DNA of 23,225 bases from Desulfobulbaceae bacterium UBA2775 (GTDB lineage: Bacteria; Desulfobacterota; Desulfobulbia; Desulfobulbales; Desulfocapsaceae): the NCBI GenBank assembly GCA_002352445.1, contig DEIL01000027.1, forward strand, positions 19,509 through 42,733. Direction: 5' to 3'. Position numbers and translations under genes: made by a program. Under the pieces are notes generated by a model that saw only the letters and a program-made list of their open reading frames with translations, ran no database searches and was not told the DNA's origin. Positions 1 to 6,696 of this stretch are shown here, in pieces; the stretch's first letter is position 1; each line of letters opens with the position of its first letter.

Positions 1-2
1 GT

Positions 3-227
3 TGGGGCTACACTTACTATGAAATGACCGGAGTTTCGGTTGCCATGGGTACTTTGATTGCGGTGCCGGAAGGAACACCCAAGGTCAAGAAATTCGTATC
101 CGCCTCTCCCCTCAAGATTCAGTACAACAGCCGTCTCCCAATTGTTGTATACGCGCCAGAAGGATACGAAGTCCAATACCGAATCTGGAAAGCATCCGAT
201 ACTGCAGAGAAGGCTGAGAAAGGATAG
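3..227 (+). CDS. C-terminal fragment of an unrecognised protein (5' end outside window)
   Basis: An open frame runs from the left edge to the TAG at 225-227 with no internal stop, so it is the last ~74 codons of a gene starting upstream. The visible ATG at 24 is probably internal, because the frame before it is open and reads WGYTYYEM. The tail is Val/Pro/Tyr-rich, contains PEGTPKVKKF and YAPEGYEVQYRIW, and ends in a charged Lys/Glu/Ala stretch. I do not recognise a family and see no catalytic motif. A strong intrinsic terminator at 382-428 closes the transcript. It could be the end of an exported or beta-rich protein, but nothing visible settles this. Confidence 0.55.
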   Translation, partial: WGYTYYEMTGVSVAMGTLIAVPEGTPKVKKFVSASPLKIQYNSRLPIVVYAPEGYEVQYRIWKASDTAEKAEKG

Positions 228-381
228 CAGCTTCTGAGGAGGGGGCGACAGCCTGGGTGATGTTCGGGCACCCGTTCTAAAAAAGTTTTCTTCTTTGCTC
301 GTGACGAGTCACCATTTTTCCCATACCTGACTAGAAAAATGTTTTTCCCCCCCACTTTATAGTGTAGACTCATTCCAATTT

Positions 382-428
382 GCGATATCAGGGGAAATCT
401 TCTCCTGATGTTGCTTTTTTTATTTTTT
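382..428 (+). terminator. Strong intrinsic terminator overlapping the usual ATG of the regulator ORF
   Basis: Bases 382-396 pair with 400-414 as a 15-bp RNA stem (three G-U wobbles, loop 397-399). The stem is followed directly by seven T, one A and six T (415-428). This is a textbook Rho-independent terminator and suits the end of the upstream gene. It covers the ATG at 408, so that ATG is unlikely to be the real start of the next gene unless the hairpin acts as an attenuator. Confidence 0.82.
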
Positions 429-455
429 CATACTTCAGTCTTACCGAGATTTAAA

Positions 456-2435
456 TTGAAAAAGAAGCCCCAGTCTAGCGAAAAGCTGTACCAGGTACTT
501 AAACAGCAAAAGAACTTTGAACAGCTGCTGCTGGAGATTTCCGCGCAATTTATCAGTCTGCCTGCCGAGTCCATTGATGATGCCATTGAAGATGCCCAAC
601 GCCGTATCTGCGAGACGTTGAATTTTGACCTTTGCGCTTTATATCAGTGGTCGGATAAAGACCCCCGTCTCCTGACGATCACCCATCTCCACGGCCCACC
701 GGCAGGTCCTGAGCGCCCGGTGGACATGGATGCTTCAAAAATATTTCCCTGGATATATCAAAAAATACTGGCTGGTGCACCCCTGGCAATCTCCACCGAA
801 CAATTACCTGTGGAAGCCACCCTGGACAAAGAAAGTCGCCGATCCTTTGGCGTAAAGTCATCAGTGATTATTCCAATTCAGGAGGGGGGCAAACCGATAC
901 TGGGCGTAGTGAGCTTCGATACGCTGTATAAGGAGTGCTCCTGGAGTGAAAAGGACGTGCAGCGTATCAAGCTGGTGACAGAAATATTCAGTAATGCCCT
1001 GGCACGAAAGCAATCGGAACAAAAAATCACGGAGAGCGAAACCCGGCTCACACTGGCGCTGGAATCCGCTGAGGCAGGGATATGGGATTTTGATTACACG
1101 ACTAATATTTTCTGGGCTTCAAATCAGGCTCGCAAGCCTTTCGGCTACCGCCCTGATGAGACGATCAGCATTGAGCTTTTTGAACAGTCCATTCATCCCG
1201 AAGATCTTGAAAGAGTGCGACAGGCAAGGACCAAGTCTTTTGAGAAAAGAGAAAAAGTTGATGTTGAGTATCGCATATCTTCCGGCACGGACAGCTATAC
1301 ATGGGTCTGTTCATTGGGGCAGCCTTACTATCATACTGATGGGACACCCTCCGGCATGATCGGTGTGAACATTGACATCAGCAGGCGGAAACAGTTGGAG
1401 TTAGACTTGACGCAGAGTCTTACAGAAGTTGAGAAGCTCAAACAACAGTTGGAACAGGAAAATTACTATCTGCGCGAAGATCTGCGCCTGGAGCAGGGGT
1501 TTGAAGATGTCATCGGGCAGAGTAGAGAATTCCGGGAGGTTCTCACCTCGGCCAGCAGGGTCGCGTCAACCACTGCCACCGTATTACTCCTTGGTGAAAC
1601 CGGAACGGGCAAGGGTGTTATTGCCCATGCCCTCCACCGAATGAGCGATCGCAAGGCACAACCGTTTGTCACTGTGAACTGTGCCGCTTTACCCCATAAC
1701 CTCATTGAAAGCGAACTGTTTGGACGGGAAAAGGGTGCTTTTACCGGCGCACATGCCAGGCAGATGGGCCGCTTTGAGGTCGCCAACCGAGGTACTATTT
1801 TTCTTGATGAGATTGGTGAAATGGGGCCGGAGATGCAGACCAAACTCCTGCGGGTTCTCCAGGACGGTGAATTTGAAAGGCTGGGTAGCCCCAAAAGCGT
1901 CAAGGTTGATGTCAGAGTTATTGCGGCGACAAGCCGTAATCTCATTGATGATGTGAGAATCGGCCGTTTTCGGGAAGATCTTTTTTACCGCATCAATGTT
2001 TTTCCAATCACAATCCCCCCCCTCAGACAAAGAAGAGACGACATTCCTCTGCTTGCTCAGCATTTTGTTGAGAAATATTGCCGTAAAATTGGAAAGGAGA
2101 TCGATCACCTACCTAAAGCGTCACTTGAAAAAATGCTGAACTACACCTGGCCGGGCAATGTAAGAGAACTTAAACACCTGATTGAACGGTGTGTGATCAC
2201 CAGCCCCGGCAACTCTCTTGCTCTAAGTGACAAATGTTTTGCCATGTTGCCCACCGCATCAGCGGATGCTGCAATGAAAGACCTCCAATCTGTTGAACGG
2301 GATCATATCCAGGAAGTTCTCAAACAGACAAGCTGGAAAATTGACGGGCCCGGCGGTGCTGCGTCCATCCTCAATATCCATCCGAGTACGCTGCGTTTCA
2401 GACTTAAAAAATTAGACATCAAAAGGCCTTCCTGA
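456..2435 (+). CDS. Sigma-54-dependent activator: GAF-PAS-AAA+-Fis HTH
   Basis: A bacterial enhancer-binding protein that remodels sigma-54 RNA polymerase by ATP hydrolysis. Numbering from TTG 456 (659 aa): a GAF-like domain (~20-190), a PAS fold (~195-315, with IHPEDLERV and the PAC-like MIGVNIDISRRKQLE), a short coiled linker, then an AAA+ core with Walker A GETGTGKG at 380, the sigma-54 contact loop GAFTGA at 427-432 and Walker B FLDEIGEM with Asp451-Glu452. A Fis-type helix-turn-helix closes the protein (GGAASILNIHPSTLRFRLKKL). There is no phosphoacceptor receiver domain, so the signal is probably a small ligand or redox cue sensed by GAF/PAS, as in the FhlA/NifA type. An ATG at 408 is in frame but lies inside the terminator hairpin; TTG 456 has a weak GAG eight bases upstream. 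Likely targets are the genes starting at 2994. Function is certain, start codon is not. Confidence 0.93.
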   Translation: MKKKPQSSEKLYQVLKQQKNFEQLLLEISAQFISLPAESIDDAIEDAQRRICETLNFDLCALYQWSDKDPRLLTITHLHGPPAGPERPVDMDASKIFPWIYQKILAGAPLAISTEQLPVEATLDKESRRSFGVKSSVIIPIQEGGKPILGVVSFDTLYKECSWSEKDVQRIKLVTEIFSNALARKQSEQKITESETRLTLALESAEAGIWDFDYTTNIFWASNQARKPFGYRPDETISIELFEQSIHPEDLERVRQARTKSFEKREKVDVEYRISSGTDSYTWVCSLGQPYYHTDGTPSGMIGVNIDISRRKQLELDLTQSLTEVEKLKQQLEQENYYLREDLRLEQGFEDVIGQSREFREVLTSASRVASTTATVLLLGETGTGKGVIAHALHRMSDRKAQPFVTVNCAALPHNLIESELFGREKGAFTGAHARQMGRFEVANRGTIFLDEIGEMGPEMQTKLLRVLQDGEFERLGSPKSVKVDVRVIAATSRNLIDDVRIGRFREDLFYRINVFPITIPPLRQRRDDIPLLAQHFVEKYCRKIGKEIDHLPKASLEKMLNYTWPGNVRELKHLIERCVITSPGNSLALSDKCFAMLPTASADAAMKDLQSVERDHIQEVLKQTSWKIDGPGGAASILNIHPSTLRFRLKKLDIKRPS

Positions 2436-2445
2436 CAATTTGCCA

Positions 2446-2458
2446 TCAATATATTGAG
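2446..2458. promoter_or_regulatory. Palindromic site TCAATATATTGAG, copy 1 (possible activator binding site)
   Basis: TCAATATATTGA is a perfect 12-bp palindrome lying 11 bases after the regulator's stop. The same 13 bases recur at 2761-2773. It is upstream of the sigma-54-type promoter at 2871-2886 by roughly 440 bases, which is far but tolerable for an enhancer. The role is inferred. Confidence 0.45.
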
Positions 2459-2759
2459 GGTGATAAACGCCTGCCATTGCCGCATGTTTCCGTGGATTGC
2501 CCCCAACTTCCCCTAATTCACCGATATTATACAATTATCATGTTATCTTTCTCGACTTGACTACATGGTTACCTGTGCATTCTTTGAAGATAGCCTTCGC
2601 AACATAGAGTGCGATCCTTGTCCTTCCTTTCATCGTTTTTCTTCTCAGTTGCCCTCTGAGCGTCATGAACCGGACCGATTGCTTTATCCCGTTCATCAGG
2701 ATTTTCCTGGAAGATGATTTCAACCAGGCCACCCCTTTGCTCTCAACATTTTACGTATC
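2459..2759. other. Non-coding spacer between the two palindromes; no supported gene
   Basis: Nothing convincing is encoded here. A 64-codon minus-strand frame (2538-2732, GTG start) gives a basic peptide with RGQLRRKTMKGRTRIALYVAKAIF, vaguely reminiscent of a transposase tail, but there is no RBS, no recognised domain and no terminal repeats. The stretch is AT-rich near 2520-2545. Confidence 0.4.
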
Positions 2760-2773
2760 CTCAATATATTGAG
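2760..2773. promoter_or_regulatory. Palindromic site CTCAATATATTGAG, copy 2 (probable upstream activator site)
   Basis: A perfect 14-bp palindrome sharing 13 bases with the copy at 2446-2458. Its centre lies ~130 bases before the start site predicted by the -24/-12 promoter at 2871-2886, the usual distance for a sigma-54 activator. The neighbouring gene encodes such an activator. Binding is inferred. Confidence 0.55.
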
Positions 2774-2870
2774 AGTGCTCTGGGCAAAGACTTGCCCTGC
2801 TACTTGCTAAAGTAGCCATTAACCAATTGTAATTATAACATAAAATAATTATATCCTGTTCCCAGTAATC

Positions 2871-2886
2871 TGGCCGGCTTATTGCG
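2871..2886 (+). promoter_or_regulatory. Sigma-54 (-24/-12) promoter for the transaldolase-like gene and following operon
   Basis: TGGCCGGCTTATTGCG matches the TGGC-N7-TTGC consensus with exact spacing: GG at 2872-2873 and GC at 2884-2885. Transcription would start near 2897, leaving a ~100-base leader before the TTG at 2994. An activator gene and a palindromic site lie just upstream. Confidence 0.65.
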
Positions 2887-2993
2887 ATATTACATTTAGA
2901 GGGAAATTCTCTTTTGTCAATTGAAAAGTTTCCAGCCGAACACCATGGTAAAGCCGCTTGTTTCTGTCGTTTATTACTATTGAGGGATAGATA

Positions 2994-4106
2994 TTGAAAG
3001 CAAAGAAAAAATTACACCGCATCGGGCAAAGCCTATGGTTGGATCATATAGATCGCAATCAGATCTATAATGGTTCCCTTATGAAATATATTGAGGACGG
3101 GGTTATATCTGGTTTACTCCTCTGTCCAGAGGCCATTTGCCGTAAAATGAACAACAACTCCGTCTATGATTATGGGGTATATGAAAAGCTCCGGAGTGGT
3201 CTGTTCGGGGCACCGCTGGCTACTGATCTGATCCTTGAGGATCTCCATTACGCAGCTGACCTGCTCAGGCATGTATTCAATCAAACTGACGGTGTTGATG
3301 GCTGGGCGGTTCTTCCTCTATCTCCATTAATGACAAGCAATTCGGATGACCTGCTGCAGTCTGTTACAATTTTATACGCACGGCTGAAACGTGAAAATAC
3401 ACTTATCACGATTCCGGGATTACCTGAAATGTTAGGAGCAATAGAGGAGATTGTATTTACCGGAATCCCAATCAATATTTCTCTCATCTACTCCTTCGAA
3501 CAATACTTGAACGCTGCTGAAGCGTACCTGCGTGGAATTGAACGGCGTATCGAGGCAGGACTCAAGCCTGCTGTTCCCTGCTTCATTTCCATATCGATTT
3601 TTCACCTGGCAACCGCACTGTCAAAAGAAATGGCGCAACAGGCTGCAACCGAGACAAGCCTCACCGTTGCAGGAAAGATCTATAAAAAAATGCAACTCCT
3701 GCATGGTTCCCCACAGTGGGAACGTACCTATAACCTCGGTGCCCGACCTTTGCGCCTGATCTGGGTGGGTTCGATTTATGAGTCCACTGCTGTTTCTGAC
3801 ACCTCTTCCTGTGAACAGCTGATTGCCCCGTTTACCGTCGCCGCGGTGTCCGAACAGAGCATAGATGCATTTATTAATAATAGACATCCCGAAGTGCTGC
3901 TGCCTGCAGACAATGATGATTGTGTAGAGATTCTGACCGGCCATCAAAAACCAGGCCTCGGCTTTAAGCATTTGGCCGACAGATTGCAGGACGATGCAGC
4001 AGCACATCAGGTGAAAACGTGGATCATGCTGCTTGAGGCTGTCGCTCGGAAAAGTGCAAACGTCATACAAACCAAGCCCATCAAAATCTGCAAAGGAGAA
4101 CACTGA
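2994..4106 (+). CDS. Transaldolase-fold protein lacking the catalytic lysine (probable pseudoenzyme)
   Basis: 370 aa, similar to transaldolases along most of its length: SLWLDHI near the N terminus, YIEDGVISG, TLITIPGLPEMLGAIEEI, GIPINISLIYSFEQYLNAAEAYLRGIE and the late RLIWVGS segment. Transaldolase forms a Schiff base on the Lys of its IKIP motif; here the aligned residue is Thr139 (ITIP). The TSNP motif is replaced by LLCP (42-45), and the Glu of the EVSP motif appears to be Pro108 (PLSP). The conserved Asp17 is kept. It therefore probably cannot run the pentose phosphate reaction and may bind a sugar phosphate or play a structural role. The TTG start has a good RBS (GAGGGA, 6 bases upstream). 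It is the first gene after the sigma-54-type promoter, and no signal peptide is seen. The family assignment is by motif reading only. Confidence 0.8.
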   Translation: MKAKKKLHRIGQSLWLDHIDRNQIYNGSLMKYIEDGVISGLLLCPEAICRKMNNNSVYDYGVYEKLRSGLFGAPLATDLILEDLHYAADLLRHVFNQTDGVDGWAVLPLSPLMTSNSDDLLQSVTILYARLKRENTLITIPGLPEMLGAIEEIVFTGIPINISLIYSFEQYLNAAEAYLRGIERRIEAGLKPAVPCFISISIFHLATALSKEMAQQAATETSLTVAGKIYKKMQLLHGSPQWERTYNLGARPLRLIWVGSIYESTAVSDTSSCEQLIAPFTVAAVSEQSIDAFINNRHPEVLLPADNDDCVEILTGHQKPGLGFKHLADRLQDDAAAHQVKTWIMLLEAVARKSANVIQTKPIKICKGEH

Positions 4107-4174
4107 TGAAATCCACCAGACGAACATGCATTTTGCCAGTTTTGTCAATCCAAAAGAAGGAGGTAATTCGATGA
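4106..4174 (+). CDS. Possible 22-codon coupling peptide
   Basis: An ATG overlaps the stop of the transaldolase-like gene (TGATG at 4104-4108) and has a clear RBS (AAGGAGA, 4093-4099). The frame encodes 22 residues, is basic at its N terminus, and ends at TGA 4172-4174, overlapping the ATG of the DUF2092 gene (ATGA). This fits translational coupling between neighbours better than an independent product. No homology is recognised. Confidence 0.3.
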   Translation: MKSTRRTCILPVLSIQKKEVIR

Positions 4175-4929
4175 GAAAATTAAAGTGCAGGGCGGTCGCA
4201 ACATTATTTGCGCTCGTGGTTATCACTCTATCAACCACAATCCCAGGAGAGACCCGGGCAGAACCGCTAGCGGTTGATCCGGCTGCCACAGAGATTCTGC
4301 AGAGGATGACAGACTACCTCGGAAGTTTGAAACAGTTCAGCGTGCAGACGCAAAACACGCTCGAAGACATGCTCGCAACCGGGCATCGCGTCGATCTCAA
4401 CGTCTCAGCGGAGGTAATCATCAGCCGGCCGAATAAGCTGCGCTCAGAGCGCAAGGGTGATCTGGTCAACCAGATATTTTTTTACGATGGCAAGGACCTG
4501 ACCCTGTACAATCACACTGGCAATGTATATGCGGCAAAAACTGTACCCGATACCTTTGAGAGGTTGTTCAAATACATGTATGAGTCACTCGGTTTCGCCA
4601 TTCCGGTTTCCGACCTGATCTACAGCGATGCATACCCCCTGTTGATGGAGAATGTTTACTATGCGACAGTGCTGGATAAATCGTATATAGGCGGGATTAG
4701 ATGCGATCACCTGCTGTTCAGCCGTCCGGGTGTCGATTTCCAGATTTGGGTTAGCGAAGGCCCCAAGCCGTTGCCGCTCAAATATGTTGTCACTGACACA
4801 GCAACCTCGGGGCATCTGAGCATCAGTACGCTCATGACTGACTGGAACGTGGAACCCGGTGTAACAGACGACAAGTTCATCTTCGTTCCACCCAAAGGGG
4901 CGCAGGCTATTAATTTTATGCCATTCTGA
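4171..4929 (+). CDS. Exported DUF2092-family protein, copy 1
   Basis: 252 aa. The start at 4171 has a strong AAGGAGG box at 4156-4162 and gives a typical Sec signal peptide ending near ETRA/EP; the in-frame ATG at 4033 lies inside the upstream gene and is rejected. The mature protein matches the DUF2092 pattern: TEILQRMTDYLGSLKQFSVQT, then RPNKLRSER, FFYDGKDLTLYN, DLIYSDAY, a Cys in GGIRCDHLLF, QIWVSEGPKPLPLKYVVT, and a C-terminal FIFVPPKGA. These proteins are predicted to have a LolA/LppX-like half-barrel that could hold a lipid; the true role is unknown. A paralogue lies at 5447, and the two bracket a small exported protein. Family assignment is from motif memory. Confidence 0.82.
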   Translation: MRKLKCRAVATLFALVVITLSTTIPGETRAEPLAVDPAATEILQRMTDYLGSLKQFSVQTQNTLEDMLATGHRVDLNVSAEVIISRPNKLRSERKGDLVNQIFFYDGKDLTLYNHTGNVYAAKTVPDTFERLFKYMYESLGFAIPVSDLIYSDAYPLLMENVYYATVLDKSYIGGIRCDHLLFSRPGVDFQIWVSEGPKPLPLKYVVTDTATSGHLSISTLMTDWNVEPGVTDDKFIFVPPKGAQAINFMPF

Positions 4930-4952
4930 ATGTCATTACCAGGAGTAACTAC

Positions 4953-5426
4953 ATGAAAACAATATTGAAATTTTCAGCAACATTCCTAGTCCTTGTATTA
5001 ATGCTCATGGCCGACATACCTCTTCTGCCGGTGGAGCTGGTACCTGAAGCGCAGGCTATCTTTGGTGTTCGCCGCCGGGTCGCCCGCAGAACTGCCGTAG
5101 TAGCGTACTCAGCCGGTGCAGCTTCAGCAAGTGCCACAGCTGCGGCGTCCAAGCAACAACAAAATGCAACCGCCCAGGAGCAGACTGCTGTTGCCCAGCA
5201 ACAGGCAGCAACCGCTCAACAACAGGCAGCCGTCGCCCAGCAGCAGGCAGCCGGTTCCCAGGCAGCATCGGGTGTTCCGATCGGCACTGTGGTAGAAGCA
5301 TTACCGGGAGGATGTAAAGCGGTCACCGTCAGCAACAGTCAATATCATGATTGCGGCGGAAGTTTCTACAAGGCAGCTTTCCAGGGCAACAAGCTCATTT
5401 ATGTCGTTGTGGGGAATCCTTTATAA
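4953..5426 (+). CDS. Small exported protein: Arg-rich patch, Ala/Gln heptads and a C-terminal Cys-pair domain
   Basis: 157 aa. ATG 4953 is preceded by AGGAG. The signal peptide ends near AQA/IF, and the mature N terminus is GVRRRVARRTAVV. An Ala/Ser stretch and Gln-rich segment follow, containing three 7-residue repeats (AVAQQQA, ATAQQQA, AVAQQQA; residues 79-99). The C-terminal ~50 residues (PIGTVVEALPGGCKAVTV..YHDCGGSFYKAAFQGNKLIYVVV) resemble a compact beta domain with two Cys that may form a disulphide, a pattern seen in small surface or periplasmic proteins of DUF6515 style; this resemblance is only tentative. It sits 23 bases after DUF2092 copy 1 and 20 bases before copy 2. No enzymatic motif. 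The role could be wall or outer-membrane attachment. Confidence 0.75.
   Translation: MKTILKFSATFLVLVLMLMADIPLLPVELVPEAQAIFGVRRRVARRTAVVAYSAGAASASATAAASKQQQNATAQEQTAVAQQQAATAQQQAAVAQQQAAGSQAASGVPIGTVVEALPGGCKAVTVSNSQYHDCGGSFYKAAFQGNKLIYVVVGNPL
5187..5249 (+). repeat. Three tandem 21-bp repeats coding Ala/Gln heptads
   Basis: Units 5187-5207, 5208-5228 and 5229-5249 encode AVAQQQA, ATAQQQA and AVAQQQA. The DNA copies differ mainly at third positions, so the protein pattern is conserved more strictly than the DNA. The 7-residue period would allow an Ala-based coiled coil. Confidence 0.85.
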
Positions 5427-5446
5427 TTTCGCAGAGGACAGGATTG

Positions 5447-6235
5447 ATGAAAACACGGAAAGTTTTTTTTACAATAGTGATGTTGCCATTTGCAGTGCTC
5501 TTGATGGCTGCACCGATCAGCGCCCAGACAGAAGAAAGTGATGCAACAGCCATCCTCAAGACGATGTCTGACTACGTCGGCAGCCAGAAAACGATCAAAC
5601 TCACTTTTGACAGTGATATCGAAATCATTACCCCGCTGCTGGAGAAAATCCAGTTCAGCAACTCCGGTGAGGCGTTGCTGAATCGCCCTGAGAAACTGCG
5701 TGCCCATAGGATAAGCGGTCATGCTGATGTGTCGATGTTCTTTGACGGCAAGAGTGTCAAAATTTACGGAAAACATATCAATGGCTACGCGCAGTTTGAT
5801 AGTCCGGGGAGCGTGGATCAGTTGATTCATTCCCTCAGAGAAGGGCACGGCGCCGCTCTGCCCGGTGCCGACCTTCTCCTGTCCAATTCCTACGAAGTCC
5901 TCACTGCTGGGGTAATGGAGGCCAAATACATCGGTCCGGCCATAATCGACGGCCGGGAGTGCGAGCATCTTGCCTTTCGCAACTTCGATACCGACTGGCA
6001 GCTATGGGTGGAAGCAGGTGCGTTCCCCATCCCGCGCAAACTGGTTATCACCAGCAAGACCATAAACAGCGCTCCACAATATACACTTCGCATCAAAAGC
6101 TGGGAGACCGGAGTGGAGACGTCGCCGTCTGATTTCACATTCACCCCACCCGCCGATGCAATAAAACTCGACCATAATGCACTTATCGAACTCGACGAGT
6201 TACCCCCGGGTGCACCGGAAGGAGGAAGTCAATGA
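5447..6235 (+). CDS. Exported DUF2092-family protein, copy 2
   Basis: 262 aa. The start at 5447 follows AGAGGA and gives a signal peptide ending near ISA/QT; an in-frame ATG at 5351 lies inside the preceding gene and is rejected. It parallels copy 1: AILKTMSDYVGSQKTIKLTF, RPEKLRAHR, MFFDGKSVKIYG, DLLLSNSYEVL, IDGRECEHLAF, DWQLWVEAGAFPIPRKLVIT and FTFTPPADA. The Cys in the CEHL motif aligns with the CDHL Cys of copy 1. Divergence is high, so the duplication is old. Its stop overlaps the next start (ATGA at 6232-6235), indicating translational coupling. Predicted periplasmic or lipid-handling role, unproven. Confidence 0.83.
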   Translation: MKTRKVFFTIVMLPFAVLLMAAPISAQTEESDATAILKTMSDYVGSQKTIKLTFDSDIEIITPLLEKIQFSNSGEALLNRPEKLRAHRISGHADVSMFFDGKSVKIYGKHINGYAQFDSPGSVDQLIHSLREGHGAALPGADLLLSNSYEVLTAGVMEAKYIGPAIIDGRECEHLAFRNFDTDWQLWVEAGAFPIPRKLVITSKTINSAPQYTLRIKSWETGVETSPSDFTFTPPADAIKLDHNALIELDELPPGAPEGGSQ

Positions 6236-6480
6236 GACACGTAACAGGAAGAGCCCTGCTTATACTTGTTCTGGTCGCTGCCGGCCTGGCCTGGAATGGA
6301 GAAATACTGCCTACCATAAATGACAGCTTTATTGCTACCGTGGAGGCGAGGGTCGGCCGCCCTGCAACACCGGTCAGCTATGCGGGTGTTGCCCGGCGTA
6401 CCACAGCCAGGGTGGCGACACCGGGCGTGGGTACCCCGGCAAACCGTGGCGGCCCGGTGAATCGGGTTGGTAGGCGTTGA
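6232..6480 (+). CDS. Very small exported Arg/Gly/Pro-rich protein
   Basis: 82 aa, starting in the ATGA overlap with copy 2 of DUF2092 and preceded by GGAAGGAGGAAG. A hydrophobic signal peptide (LLILVLVAAGLAW) is followed by a mature region rich in Arg, Gly, Pro and Val: SYAGVARRTTARVATPGVGTPANRGGPVNRVGRR. The VARRT motif is shared with the 157-aa protein at 4953, which suggests a common ancestor or partner, but the C-terminal Cys domain is absent. No known domain. The strongly basic tail could bind polyanions such as LPS, sulfated glycans or nucleic acid. Confidence 0.65.
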   Translation: MRHVTGRALLILVLVAAGLAWNGEILPTINDSFIATVEARVGRPATPVSYAGVARRTTARVATPGVGTPANRGGPVNRVGRR

Positions 6481-6507
6481 AAGCTATAAAGACAGAGACC
6501 AGGCTCG

Positions 6508-6652
6508 TAGGAAGCTGCCCGAGAATGCATTTTGCCGCAACTCTTCGTTATTTTCAGAAAAATAATGCTCGTAATATCACACATATTGCTGTGCTTATTT
6601 TTCTGAAAAACCTCGATTTGAGAGAAAATGCTTATTCTCGGACAGCCTCCTA
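6508..6652. mobile_element. 145-bp palindromic MITE-like element flanked by TA
   Basis: Two 58-base imperfect inverted arms (6508-6565 and 6595-6652) flank a 29-base centre. The outer ends pair TAGGAaGCTGcCCGAGAAT with its complement, with scattered mismatches and a 2-base gap. The inner 15 bases ttttcagaaaaataa pair perfectly. TA lies at both ends, as in Tc1/mariner/IS630-type insertions. There is no transposase. It could instead be a large processing or termination hairpin between the 6232 gene and the barrel gene at 6697. It occurs once in this window. Confidence 0.6.
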
Positions 6653-6696
6653 GTTAAGGGAATATAAATATCAAATGACGATAAGAGGAGGGAGAA

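Noticed and set aside
1466..1945. 159-codon minus-strand frame
   Set aside because: Shadow of the conserved AAA+ domain on the other strand.
2538..2732. Minus-strand 64-codon frame resembling a transposase tail
   Set aside because: No RBS, no recognised domain, no terminal repeats; the basic composition alone is not enough.
2781..2797. Second -24/-12-like site TGGGCAAAGACTTGCC
   Set aside because: It is also a perfect 6-bp inverted repeat, lacks the C after GG, and sits too close to the palindrome; the site at 2871 is better.
3621..4289. 222-codon minus-strand frame
   Set aside because: It lies opposite the transaldolase-like and DUF2092 genes, which have RBSs and family motifs; the antisense product shows no domain.
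5187..5249. Short tandem repeats as a possible CRISPR or integration array
   Set aside because: The units are contiguous, in frame and without spacers; they are coding repeats.
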